This document shows positions 34,765 through 42,690 of a stretch of 64,000 nt of DNA, in pieces. How positions within the stretch are numbered: position 1 is the first letter of the stretch; the number at the start of each line of letters is the position of its first letter. Under the pieces are notes generated by a model. It did no database searches. It was not told where the DNA came from and worked only from the letters and a program-made list of their open reading frames with translations. The translations under genes and the position numbers were made by a program. The DNA comes from Candidatus Sedimenticola sp. (ex Thyasira tokunagai) (lineage in GTDB: Bacteria > Pseudomonadota > Gammaproteobacteria > Chromatiales > Chromatiaceae), in NCBI GenBank assembly GCA_037318855.1, contig CP134874.1:1674598-1738597 (forward strand). Reading direction: 5' to 3'.

Positions 34765-35229
34765 TCAAGGCAGAGGCAGTGATGTCCTATCCACTACTTG
34801 TCTCATAACAAAGCTGGAGTGAACGCCGGTGACCCCTTCAATACGGGTAATTTTGTTCAGCAACAGGGACTGGTAGGCTTCCATATCCTTGACGATGACT
34901 TTGAGCTGGTAGTCGGCATCCTGGCCGGTGATCAGTAGACACTCAAGCACTTCCGGAAGTGCGGTTACCGTGGCGTCGAAGTTGGCAAATCGCTCCGGGG
35001 TGTGGCGGTCCATGGAGATGTGGATTAGGGCGAGGAGGCTGAGACCGAGTTTTTTTGCATCCACTATCGCCCGATAGCCGGTGATCAATCCGTTTTCCTC
35101 CAGGGCGCGTACCCGACGCAGGCAGGGGGATTGGGAGAGACCAATACGCTCGGCCAGCTCCTGGTTACTGATCCTGCCTTCAGTTTGCAGAGCCTCAAGA
35201 ATCCGCTTGTCATATCGATCAAGTCCCAC
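34765..35229 (-). CDS. Lrp/AsnC-family regulator
   Basis: A 154-residue regulator with an N-terminal AsnC-type helix-turn-helix (ISNQELAERIGLSQSPCLRR) and a C-terminal RAM amino-acid-binding domain (TGQDADYQLKVIVKDMEAYQ, TRIEGVTGVHSSFVMRQV). The gene is divergent from leuA, with an AT-rich 257-base region between them that probably holds the operators. Leucine-responsive control of leuA is a reasonable inference. Confidence 0.88.
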   Translation of the reverse strand: MGLDRYDKRILEALQTEGRISNQELAERIGLSQSPCLRRVRALEENGLITGYRAIVDAKKLGLSLLALIHISMDRHTPERFANFDATVTALPEVLECLLITGQDADYQLKVIVKDMEAYQSLLLNKITRIEGVTGVHSSFVMRQVVDRTSLPLP

Positions 35230-35486
35230 TGTTTTGCTCCAATATTCTATTGATAGTTATAATATTGCGCAATAATTACTAAATAAGCAATAATATATTC
35301 TATATAAGTAAAATTATGCTTTATTCGCAAACATTCACCCTGATGTTTCGCTTACTCTTTATCTGCCGGTTATCACCGGCTATCAGAAGGCTGCTGCTTA
35401 CCCAGCTGTATGCCGTACAAGCCAATCTCACAAAGAGTGGCAGGATGTTGAATCTTTCGAATGCAGTGACTCGAGGAGTAAGTGAA
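35230..35486. promoter_or_regulatory. lrp/leuA divergent control region and leuA leader
   Basis: Bases 35240-35315 are very AT-rich with repeated AATATTCTAT-like segments (CAATATTCTATTGATAG, AATATATTCTATATAAG) and the palindrome ATTGCGCAAT, as expected of a regulator-binding region. From 35316 to 35486 an open frame runs in phase with leuA and is leucine-rich ([18 protein letters not shown]); a GCCGGTTATCACCGGC hairpin lies near 35370. It may be a leader that senses leucyl-tRNA, or just an untranslated region. Confidence 0.4.
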
Positions 35487-37154
35487 GTGAAACCGTTTGA
35501 CCACCAGAAATACCGACCGGCACCGAGGGTTCATTTGGAGAACCGTCAGTGGCCCAACCGTATCATTACCGAAGCGCCGACATGGGCGAGTGTAGACCTG
35601 CGGGACGGTAACCAGGCGCTACTGGAGCCGATGAGTGTTGAGCAGAAGCAGCGCCTCTGGAAACTGTTGGTGAAACTGGGTTTCAAGGAGATCGAGATCG
35701 GTTTCCCTTCGGCTAGCCAGCCGGATTACGACTTTACCCGTTGGTTGATCGATGAGGGTGAGATACCTGAGGATGTGACGATCCAGGCGTTGGTTCAGGC
35801 TCGTGAGGATCTGGTGGTTCGTACCTTTGAGTCACTCAAGGGGGCGAAGCGCGCCATCGTTCATGTCTACAACTCCACCTCGACGGTACAGCGTGAACGT
35901 GTGTTCGGAAAAGGGCAGGAGGGTATTACCGCCATCGCCCGTCACGGCGCCGAGTTGTTGCAGCGTGAAGCGGCCAAGCACCCGGAGACCGAGTGGGTCT
36001 TTCAATACTCCCCCGAGAGCTTTACCGGCACCGAGATGGATTACGCCGTGGAGGTGTGTGAAGCGGTGTTGGATGTATGGCAGCCGACTAAAGATCACCC
36101 CTGTATTATTAACCTGCCGGCCACCGTTGAGGTGGCGACACCCAATATGTTTGCAGATCAGGTGGAATATTTCGCCACCCATATCAGCCGCCGCGACAGC
36201 ATTATTCTGTCGGTGCATGCCCACAATGACCGGGGCTGTGCCGTCGGTGCCAGCGAAATGGCGTTGTTGGCCGGGGCCGACCGGGTGGAGGGTACCCTGA
36301 TGGGCAATGGTGAGCGTACCGGTAACGTGGATATTGTCACCATGGCGATGAATCTCTATAGCCAAGGGGTGGATCCGCGGCTCGATCTGTCCAATCCCGA
36401 TGAGATTATTCAGGTGACTGCCGAGTGTACCGGTATCCCTGTGCACCCACGCCACCCTTGGGTAGGTGAGCTGGTTTACACCGCCTTTTCCGGCAGTCAT
36501 CAGGATGCAATACGAAAATGCCTCCATCTGCAGAAGGAGGACGAGCCGTGGCAGGTCGCCTATCTGCCCATCGACCCGAAGGATCTTGGGCGTGACTATC
36601 AGGCGGTGATCCGGGTCAACAGCCAGTCAGGAAAAGGGGGTATCGCCTTTGTGCTTGAGCGTGATTATGGGCTGATGTTGCCGCGCTGGACTCAGGTTGA
36701 GCTTGCCCAGGTGGTACAGCGTGCCAGCGAGGAGCAAGCGGGTGAGATTGACAGCGCGACAATTTATCAGCAGTTTTGCCAACACTTCGTCGCCGATAGC
36801 CGGCCGATTCAACTGAATGGCTACCGGCTCGATCGTGATGATCATGATCAGATTGAGATTACGCTCAGTGACAACGGCAAGGAGCAGCAACTTCACGGTG
36901 AGGGTGAGGGGGCGATTTCAGCCTTTGTCGATGCCTGGGCAAACTATAGCGGTCAACAGCTCAATGTGGTCGATTACAGTGAGCATGCAATAGGTGAGGG
37001 AACTGATGCTGAGGCGGCAGCCTATATACAGCTAAATATCGACGGCGTGCGGGTGTCAGGTGTCGCCTTTGATCACGACACCGTTAGCGCTTCGCTGAAA
37101 GCGGTGTTGTCGGCTATTAATCGCATGCAGGTGCAGCGTATAGAAGCGGCATAG
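35487..37154 (+). CDS. leuA: 2-isopropylmalate synthase, LeuA2 type
   Basis: LeuA condenses 2-oxoisovalerate and acetyl-CoA, the first step of leucine synthesis. The start chosen is GTG 35487 ([15 protein letters not shown]), with GAGGAG eight bases upstream; this gives 555 residues, the usual length for the LeuA2 group, and earlier starts only add leader sequence. Conserved are [12 protein letters not shown], the metal-binding [20 protein letters not shown] and [11 protein letters not shown], and a C-terminal regulatory domain (about 430-555) for leucine feedback. The final 85 bases are repeated at 40112-40196. Confidence 0.93.
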   Translation: MKPFDHQKYRPAPRVHLENRQWPNRIITEAPTWASVDLRDGNQALLEPMSVEQKQRLWKLLVKLGFKEIEIGFPSASQPDYDFTRWLIDEGEIPEDVTIQALVQAREDLVVRTFESLKGAKRAIVHVYNSTSTVQRERVFGKGQEGITAIARHGAELLQREAAKHPETEWVFQYSPESFTGTEMDYAVEVCEAVLDVWQPTKDHPCIINLPATVEVATPNMFADQVEYFATHISRRDSIILSVHAHNDRGCAVGASEMALLAGADRVEGTLMGNGERTGNVDIVTMAMNLYSQGVDPRLDLSNPDEIIQVTAECTGIPVHPRHPWVGELVYTAFSGSHQDAIRKCLHLQKEDEPWQVAYLPIDPKDLGRDYQAVIRVNSQSGKGGIAFVLERDYGLMLPRWTQVELAQVVQRASEEQAGEIDSATIYQQFCQHFVADSRPIQLNGYRLDRDDHDQIEITLSDNGKEQQLHGEGEGAISAFVDAWANYSGQQLNVVDYSEHAIGEGTDAEAAAYIQLNIDGVRVSGVAFDHDTVSASLKAVLSAINRMQVQRIEAA

Positions 37155-37161
37155 TGACATA

Positions 37162-37217
37162 GGTAGCGCTGAACAAGTCAAGAGTCTTTACCTTGTCCGG
37201 CGCTACCATAGTTTTTC
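37162..37217 (+). terminator. leuA terminator
   Basis: GGTAGCGC and GCGCTACC (37162-37207) form the outer stem with ACAAG/CTTGT inside, followed by GTTTTTC at 37211-37217. It lies eight bases past the leuA stop. The remaining 180 bases to the CBS gene show nothing more. Confidence 0.65.
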
Positions 37218-37393
37218 TTTGGATTCCCTGTCCTTCAGGCAGCTCGGATGTTCTTCAGTACAACTTTATCGAGGAGGGCCTTGAATGGCTTCCTGTCGGC
37301 CGTTTGGCGGGTAGGCCACCATTGCCAGGCGGATCCAACCGGATAAGAGATCACCGATCAAATCACTTTTGTAATATCACAAAAGAGCCACTT

Positions 37394-37864
37394 TCAGCTT
37401 ACTCGATCCACCGAGCAGGTCACCATCTCCGACATCCTTTCGGCAATACCCTGAATGGTAATGATCCCCAGATATTGACCTTCAGCCACCACAAAAAGAT
37501 AGCTGGTATCGCTTTTCTCCATCATCGCCAGCGCTTTGATCGCCGGGGCATCTGGGTCGATGAAAGTGCCGGCCTTGAGCACGTAGGGATCAACTTGACT
37601 ACACAGCACCTGGTTGACCTTTTCCTCCGCATTGTCCACGCAGGAGAGAAAGCTTCCCAGCAACGGCGCCAGTTCCACCATGTATTCCGGCAGGCAGGAG
37701 AATTTCATAATGCTTTTCAGCGTAACCCTGCCGGTAATCTTTCCTTTCTCACTGAGAACGGGTAGTGCCTGAACATGTGTCCTCCCGCACTCGGCAAACA
37801 CATCACGAACTAACATGCCGCGTCGAACGACCCCGGTCTCGATGATGCAGTCTTTAACTAGCAT
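37394..37864 (-). CDS. Tandem CBS-domain protein
   Basis: A 156-residue protein made of two CBS motifs: residues 5-60 (VVRRGMLVRDVFAECGRTHV, ALPVLSEKGKITGRVTLKSI) and 95-150 (AGTFIDPDAPAIKALAMMEK, YLFVVAEGQYLGIITIQGI). CBS pairs bind adenosine nucleotides and gate transporters or enzymes. It is the third gene of a minus-strand set after another CBS protein and an NhaD antiporter, 200 bases away, so it could modulate that transporter. ATG 37862-37864 follows GGAG. Confidence 0.82.
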   Translation of the reverse strand: MLVKDCIIETGVVRRGMLVRDVFAECGRTHVQALPVLSEKGKITGRVTLKSIMKFSCLPEYMVELAPLLGSFLSCVDNAEEKVNQVLCSQVDPYVLKAGTFIDPDAPAIKALAMMEKSDTSYLFVVAEGQYLGIITIQGIAERMSEMVTCSVDRVS

Positions 37865-37952
37865 GGAGAGCTCCTCCGTCAGCTCAGGGTGGCTCCTGGC
37901 TTAAACCTGAATCCGTGGCTCCATGACGGCACAGAGCGCAAGCTCTTGATTC

Positions 37953-38016
37953 CACAGCGGTTCAAAAAATTCCCGCTTAACCTACGGGTGAAGCTAAGAT
38001 TTATTGAACCGCTGTG
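37953..38016. repeat. Inverted repeat between nhaD and the CBS gene
   Basis: CACAGCGGTTCAA (37953-37965) and its exact inverse TTGAACCGCTGTG (38004-38016) surround a 38-base loop. No T-run follows, so it is a poor terminator; it may be a small palindromic repeat or a processing site in the transcript. Confidence 0.5.
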
Positions 38017-38064
38017 AAACCAATATCTTACACTCTGTATCCGCCCTGGAGTCACTGATTCAGG

Positions 38065-39408
38065 TTAAAGATAGCGAAAATAGACATAGACTGTGGCGAT
38101 CACAATGCTTAACAACATCAGTGGAAAGGCAAACATCATAAAGGACAAAAAGCCGATGCGGTGGCCTGCACGCTCGGCGAAGCCGGCCACGATCAGATTG
38201 GCGCTGGCCCCGATCAGGGAACCATTGCCGCCAAGACAGGCGCCTAACGCCAACGACCACCAGAGCGGCATCAGGTTCTCCGCACCACCGAAGGTAGGAG
38301 CCATGGATTCAATCATTGGGATCATAGTGGCGACGAAGGGGATATTATCCACCACCGCCGAGGCAATCGCCGAGACCCAGAGGATGGCAATCGCAGTCAC
38401 TGCCATATCCCCCCCGGTCAGCTCCACCACCCAGTCACCCAGCATCTGTAGCAGACCAGCATGCTCGATGCCACTCACCACGATGAACAGGCCGACGAAA
38501 AAGAAGATCGTCACCCACTCCACTTCGGCGAAGGAGTGATGTACATCTTCGGTCTGATTCTCCGCATCCTCGCCCAGGTTGTTCAGCAGCAACAGCAAAC
38601 CGGCCCCAAACATGGCGATGGTGGCCGGTTCCAGATGCAGTGGGTGGGCGAACATAAAACCGATGATCACCAGGGAGAGCACCGCCAGCGACTGCTTGAG
38701 CAACCGCACATCAGTAATCGCATCCCGTTCTCTGAACTGCATCACCCTTTGCCGTGACTCATCATTCGTCTCAAGAGTTCTGCCCCAAACAAAATAGATC
38801 ACCAGCAGCGTCACTGCCATGATAACGGGGGTTATCGGTGCGGTATTGAGCAGAAAATCGTTGAATGACATCCCCACTGCAGAGCCGATCATGATATTGG
38901 GCGGGTCACCAATCAGGGTGGCCGTACCACCAATATTGGAGGCGAAGATCTCGCTAAACAGATAGGGATAGGGGTTGACCTTCAGCTCCTCGGTAATGAG
39001 CAGAGTCACCGGCGCGATCAGCAATACCGTGGTCACATTATCCAGCAATGCCGAAAGAACCGCCGTAACCAGCGATAACATGAGCAGTATGCCCCAGGGC
39101 TGCGCCTTTACCTTCTTGGCCGACCAAACCGCAACATACTGAAACACCCCGCAACGCCGGGTGATGGCCACGATCACCATCATCCCGGTGAGCAGCCCCA
39201 GGGTGTTGAAATCGATCCCGGCAATCGCCTGCTCCTGATTGAGCACTCCCAGGGTTACCATCAGCCCCGCTCCGAGCCCCGCCACGATAGCGCGGTTGAT
39301 CTTCTCGCTGACGATTACCGCATAGGTGGCGATAAACAGAATGGTGGAGACAAATAACGGATCCCAGCCGAAAATCACAAGGGAGATAGTTGCCGTCTCA
39401 CCATGCAT
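38065..39408 (-). CDS. nhaD: NhaD-type Na+/H+ antiporter
   Basis: A 447-residue ion-transporter superfamily protein with about 12 helices. Family blocks are SLVTAVLSALLDNVTTVLLI, FSEIFASNIGGTATLIGDPP and the partner repeat IASAVVDNIPFVATMIPMIE with LGACLGGNGSLIGASANLIV; both halves have the (S/T)A..DN and GG..(T/S)LIG motifs. NhaD antiporters export Na+ or Li+ in alkaline or saline habitats; the related ArsB arsenite pump cannot be fully excluded, but the neighbouring CBS proteins favour an ion antiporter. It starts two bases after the upstream CBS gene's stop. Confidence 0.8.
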   Translation of the reverse strand: MHGETATISLVIFGWDPLFVSTILFIATYAVIVSEKINRAIVAGLGAGLMVTLGVLNQEQAIAGIDFNTLGLLTGMMVIVAITRRCGVFQYVAVWSAKKVKAQPWGILLMLSLVTAVLSALLDNVTTVLLIAPVTLLITEELKVNPYPYLFSEIFASNIGGTATLIGDPPNIMIGSAVGMSFNDFLLNTAPITPVIMAVTLLVIYFVWGRTLETNDESRQRVMQFRERDAITDVRLLKQSLAVLSLVIIGFMFAHPLHLEPATIAMFGAGLLLLLNNLGEDAENQTEDVHHSFAEVEWVTIFFFVGLFIVVSGIEHAGLLQMLGDWVVELTGGDMAVTAIAILWVSAIASAVVDNIPFVATMIPMIESMAPTFGGAENLMPLWWSLALGACLGGNGSLIGASANLIVAGFAERAGHRIGFLSFMMFAFPLMLLSIVIATVYVYFRYL

Positions 39409-39410
39409 AA

Positions 39411-39956
39411 TCAGGATTCCTTCACCTCTTCGTTCTCACCTTGCTCCCGGGCTTCGTCCCCCCTGGTTGCAGTGGCTTCTGCCTCGCACATGTTGACCAA
39501 CATCTTCTCCACCACATCCCAGGCCGAAACCATCCCTACCAGCCTCTTTTTTTTCCCCTTGAGAACGATCACCGGCAGGCTGGTGTCCGGACTCTGATCC
39601 AGTAGTTCCAGCACCTCGGGCAAACTAGTGCTGGGTTTGCAGAACATAAGATGCCTCTTTTTCTCCAGAAAATCAGAGACCGGGCGCTGACTCACCTCTT
39701 TCAGCCTCTCCGACATTTCACCCGTCTCATCTGGCATGAAGCTTAGATCCTGCAATCCAAAATTCATTTGTGCCGCTTTGGGCAGCAATAACCTGGTTAG
39801 GCGACGAATTCCGAACAGGCCTACAAACTGGTCATTTTCATCCACTACCGGCAGGTTGCGGATATGCTGGGCATACATCATCTTCAACGCATCGCAAACC
39901 TTATCCGTTGGTTTTAACTTTACCAACCGAAAGCTCATGATGGATTTAGCTGTCAC
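39411..39956 (-). CDS. CBS-domain protein upstream of nhaD
   Basis: A 181-residue protein with two CBS motifs, residues 3-55 (LKPTDKVCDALKMMYAQHIR, LPVVDENDQFVGLFGIRRL) and 95-150 (HLMFCKPSTSLPEVLELLDQ, LPVIVLKGKKKRLVGMVS), separated by a 40-residue helical insert, and a Glu-rich C-terminus. It is the first gene of the nhaD operon. It may sense adenine nucleotides and gate the antiporter (inference). ATG 39954-39956. Confidence 0.82.
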   Translation of the reverse strand: MTAKSIMSFRLVKLKPTDKVCDALKMMYAQHIRNLPVVDENDQFVGLFGIRRLTRLLLPKAAQMNFGLQDLSFMPDETGEMSERLKEVSQRPVSDFLEKKRHLMFCKPSTSLPEVLELLDQSPDTSLPVIVLKGKKKRLVGMVSAWDVVEKMLVNMCEAEATATRGDEAREQGENEEVKES

Positions 39957-40111
39957 CAGATTCTCCTGTGGCTAAGAATTAAAAATTCCTATCTACAAAA
40001 GTAGCATATCATTAGAAGTCTGTCTGAGAATAGAGAGCCGACTGCGGGCCAAATAGAAAAAACCGTAGAGCAGCACCGACGGGGACTGCTCAACCACCTC
40101 TAGGGAGACTC

Positions 40112-40196
40112 TGATCAAGACACCGTTGGTGCTTCGCTGAAAGCGGTGTTGTCGGCTATTAATCGCATGCAGGTGCAGCGTATAGAAGCGGCGTAG
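40112..40196 (+). pseudogene. Duplicated 3' fragment of leuA
   Basis: These 85 bases match leuA 37070-37154 with four mismatches, ending in the leuA stop codon, and stay in frame ([20 protein letters not shown] then RIEAA). A MITE end (GTCTGTCTGAGAATAGAG, near 40019) lies upstream, so the fragment is probably what is left of a second leuA copy or of a rearranged segment. It has no start and is not expressed as a protein. Confidence 0.85.
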
Positions 40197-40203
40197 AGAG
40201 TGA

Positions 40204-40245
40204 AAGCTCTGAACAACTGCCTTGTTCAGAGCTTCCTCGTTTTTT
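40204..40245 (+). terminator. Strong intrinsic terminator after the leuA fragment
   Basis: AAGCTCTGAACAA (40204-40216) pairs exactly with TTGTTCAGAGCTT (40222-40234) and is followed by CCTCGTTTTTT. It could end a transcript of the lost gene. Its sequence also matches the MITE end GGAAGCTCTGAA.., so the stem may derive from a mobile element. Confidence 0.6.
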
Positions 40246-40310
40246 CGTACTACTCACTCCATAAGGTGCCTGTTATCACCACACCCAAGCTATCGGATCT
40301 GTTGCAGTCC

Positions 40311-41192
40311 TCACCCCTCCAAATGGCCGCGTAGTTTCATTACTTCAAGAATACGTTCGGTCAGAATCAACTCCATGGCATACATCATTTTGCCACCCGG
40401 AATCACCAGCGTGTTGAACCCGGTGATGAAGGAACCCTCAATGAGCCCTTTCAACTGCAGTCGCTGTTCCACCGACGGTGAGTCCTTGAGGAAATGAATC
40501 AACACCAGGCTCTGCTCCGCAGTGGGAATGTCGCGCACCATGAAGGGATTGGATGTATCAACTATCGGAATGCGCTGAAAGTTGATATGGGTGTTTTCAA
40601 ACTGCGGCAATATGTAGTGCATGTAGTCGTACATGCGCCGGTGTATGGTGTCCATCACCACTTCCGGTTCATAACCACGTTCGCTTGTATCGCGGTTGAT
40701 CTTCTGTATCCATTCGAGGTTGATGGTCGGTGCCACACCAATTAACAGGTCAACCTGGTCCGCCATGTTGATCCCATCGGAGACAACACCGCCGTGCAGC
40801 CCCTCATAGAAGAGCAGGTCGGAAGCTACGGGCAAAGGCTCCCATTCGGTGAAGGTGCCGGGTTTGCCGTTATACAGGACGGCTTCCGTTTCGTCGTGGA
40901 TGTAGTGACGATGCATACCGGTACCTGTTTCGCCATAGCTCTTGAATAGCTCGTACTGCTTGTCGAAGATGTTCCCCTCCGGGCCAAAATGGCTGAGATT
41001 GCCCCCGGTTTCTTTGGCCTTGGTCAGCGCCTTTTTCATTCCTTTACGGTCGTAGCGGTGGAAGCTGTCACCCTCTATAAAGGCCGCTTTCGCTCCAACC
41101 CGGTCGAAGATATGCTCCAGTGCGCCCTTGACGGTCGATGTTCCGGCACCGGATGAGCCCGTGACGGCAATAATGGGATGTTTTCTTGACAT
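40311..41192 (-). CDS. cbbP: Phosphoribulokinase
   Basis: This Calvin-cycle enzyme phosphorylates ribulose-5-phosphate to ribulose-1,5-bisphosphate, so the organism probably fixes CO2. The 293-residue protein is the proteobacterial class I type: MSRKHPIIAVTGSSGAGTST has the Walker A region, EGDSFHRYDRKGMKKAL the substrate loop, SHFGPEGN, LLFYEGLHGG, and INRDTSERGY. The start is ATG 41190-41192 with GGAGG upstream; the ORF can be extended 14 codons upstream without support. No rubisco gene is in the window, so the cbb genes are not fully clustered here. An AT-rich palindrome (AATAAATATTATTTATT, 41236-41252) lies in its promoter region and could be a regulator site. Confidence 0.93.
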   Translation of the reverse strand: MSRKHPIIAVTGSSGAGTSTVKGALEHIFDRVGAKAAFIEGDSFHRYDRKGMKKALTKAKETGGNLSHFGPEGNIFDKQYELFKSYGETGTGMHRHYIHDETEAVLYNGKPGTFTEWEPLPVASDLLFYEGLHGGVVSDGINMADQVDLLIGVAPTINLEWIQKINRDTSERGYEPEVVMDTIHRRMYDYMHYILPQFENTHINFQRIPIVDTSNPFMVRDIPTAEQSLVLIHFLKDSPSVEQRLQLKGLIEGSFITGFNTLVIPGGKMMYAMELILTERILEVMKLRGHLEG

Positions 41193-41721
41193 GTTGTCCT
41201 CCAGATGTACGTTCGATAATGATCGTTGTCTCAAGAATAAATATTATTTATTAAGAATAAAGGGTGCGGCTTGAATTAAATACCTTTTTTAGAGAGTGGA
41301 TTTGCCCGGAAAGTGCTATTCAGTAATCCGGTGAGGTGACAGCAGACACCGGATTAGGGGGCTGCCGAACAGGTGGTGGGCAGGTTGCAGTGGGTGATTG
41401 GCCGCAGATGGCCAGGTTACCACGGGCTGATGGGATGTTGCCGGATATCGCCTGAGAGGTGGTTGTACCCGGGGTGGTGGATGAGGGCTGTACGGTCGGA
41501 AAGTGCGGTGGTAGTTGACAGAAACGTTGCCGGTAGGTGAGTATCCACCAAAAATATAGATATGAATGGAAACGGTGAAGGAGGAGGGCGGTACGGATTC
41601 AGGGGCTGGCAGGGAGGTGTTTTGTTCTCCTCACGTTAGCACAGGCAAACCTCTACCCCTCACCTCTTTTTCAGGCCCATTTCAGCAATACACATATAGT
41701 CAACTTTACTGAGAACCCGCA
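41193..41721. promoter_or_regulatory. Divergent region between cbbP and cysC
   Basis: A 529-base gap with no gene found. The AT-rich palindrome at 41236-41252 lies 44 bases upstream of cbbP and is a candidate regulator site. The middle is G-rich and repetitive (GGTGGTTGTACCCGGGGTGG), without an obvious fold or repeat. A weak AGGAGG-like stretch near 41580 is not linked to a start. Confidence 0.3.
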
Positions 41722-42378
41722 ATGAACAATGATACAAACATTACCTGGCATGAACAGAGTGTTTCACGGGAGATACGTGAAAAGAGAAATGGCCACAAAG
41801 GCTGTGTCATCTGGTTTACCGGCTTGAGTGGTTCTGGAAAGAGCACGATTGCCAATACGCTGGATCACATGCTGCATCAAAGTGGCCATCAGAGCGTGGT
41901 GTTGGATGGGGACAATGTCCGCCATGGACTCAATGCCGGCCCGGGGATGTTGATTGATGCCCATGGAGATGAATTTTCACAACGTTTTGGCCTGGGATTC
42001 TCCGCCATAGACCGCGAAGAGAATATTCGTCGTATCGGCGCGGTGGCGGAGATTTTCAAGCAGACCGGTGTTATTGCACTCACAGCCTTCATCAGCCCCT
42101 ACCGGATTGACCGGGACAAGGTACGCAACACTTTGAATGACGGTGAATTTATCGAGGTTTTCGTGGATGCCCCCCTTGATGTGTGTGAACAGCGGGATCC
42201 CAAGGGACTATATAAAAAGGCCCGGGCGGGAGAGATCAAGGGATTTACCGGCATTGATGATCCCTATGAAGAGCCGTTGGCACCAGAACTCGTTCTGGCA
42301 GCGGCTGAAAAGACACCCGATATACTTGCCGGTGAGATCATCACTTTCCTGAGGGATAAGGAGATTATTGCTGAGTGA
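41722..42378 (+). CDS. cysC: Adenylylsulfate kinase CysC
   Basis: This kinase phosphorylates adenylyl sulfate (APS) with ATP to PAPS for sulfate assimilation or sulfonation. The 218-residue protein has Walker A GLSGSGKS (about residues 34-41), the LDGDNVRHGLN motif and AFISPYR..DR, DAPLDVCEQRDPKGLYKKAR and GIDDPYE. Between HGLN and GFS.DR there is an 18-residue insert (AGPGMLIDAHGDEFSQRFG) absent from the short E. coli enzyme but shared by a known CysC subgroup (recollection). ATG 41722. Confidence 0.9.
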   Translation: MNNDTNITWHEQSVSREIREKRNGHKGCVIWFTGLSGSGKSTIANTLDHMLHQSGHQSVVLDGDNVRHGLNAGPGMLIDAHGDEFSQRFGLGFSAIDREENIRRIGAVAEIFKQTGVIALTAFISPYRIDRDKVRNTLNDGEFIEVFVDAPLDVCEQRDPKGLYKKARAGEIKGFTGIDDPYEEPLAPELVLAAAEKTPDILAGEIITFLRDKEIIAE

Positions 42379-42440
42379 TCAATAGGGTTAGACTCTGATC
42401 CCAATCGTCGATCCCATTGATCGGCACTTGCATTAGGCTA

Positions 42441-42673
42441 CCTGATTACCCTTGAAACTCAGCCGGAAATGAACGCAAATAAACGCGAATATGGCTCTAA
42501 AATTACCCTTCATGGATAAATTATCAGGGTACTGAGCGTAAATAATCATCGGGAGTATGTTCATATGCTTCGCAATATGGGATTTTTCAAATATTCGCGT
42601 TCATACGCGTTTATTTGCGGCCAACAATGACGGATCTTCTTCTATCATTGGCTGAACCTCAGGGGTAATCAGG
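42441..42673. mobile_element. MITE related to the IS1595 element, 233 bp
   Basis: The left end CCTGATTACCC..AACTCAGCC and the right end GGCTGAACC..GGGTAATCAGG are inverted and match the IS1595 termini at 1754-2782. The interior contains GAACGCAAATAAACGCG and TTCATACGCGTTTATTTGCGG inverted copies and no gene. It aligns along its length with the reverse complement of the element at 48139-48362. The flanks lack a clear 8-bp duplication. It sits between the convergent ends of cysC and the RND gene. Confidence 0.85.
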
Positions 42674-42690
42674 TAGATTTTTTTGAAAAA

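Noticed and set aside
35832..36527. 231-residue minus-strand frame opposite leuA
   Set aside because: Antisense to conserved LeuA blocks.
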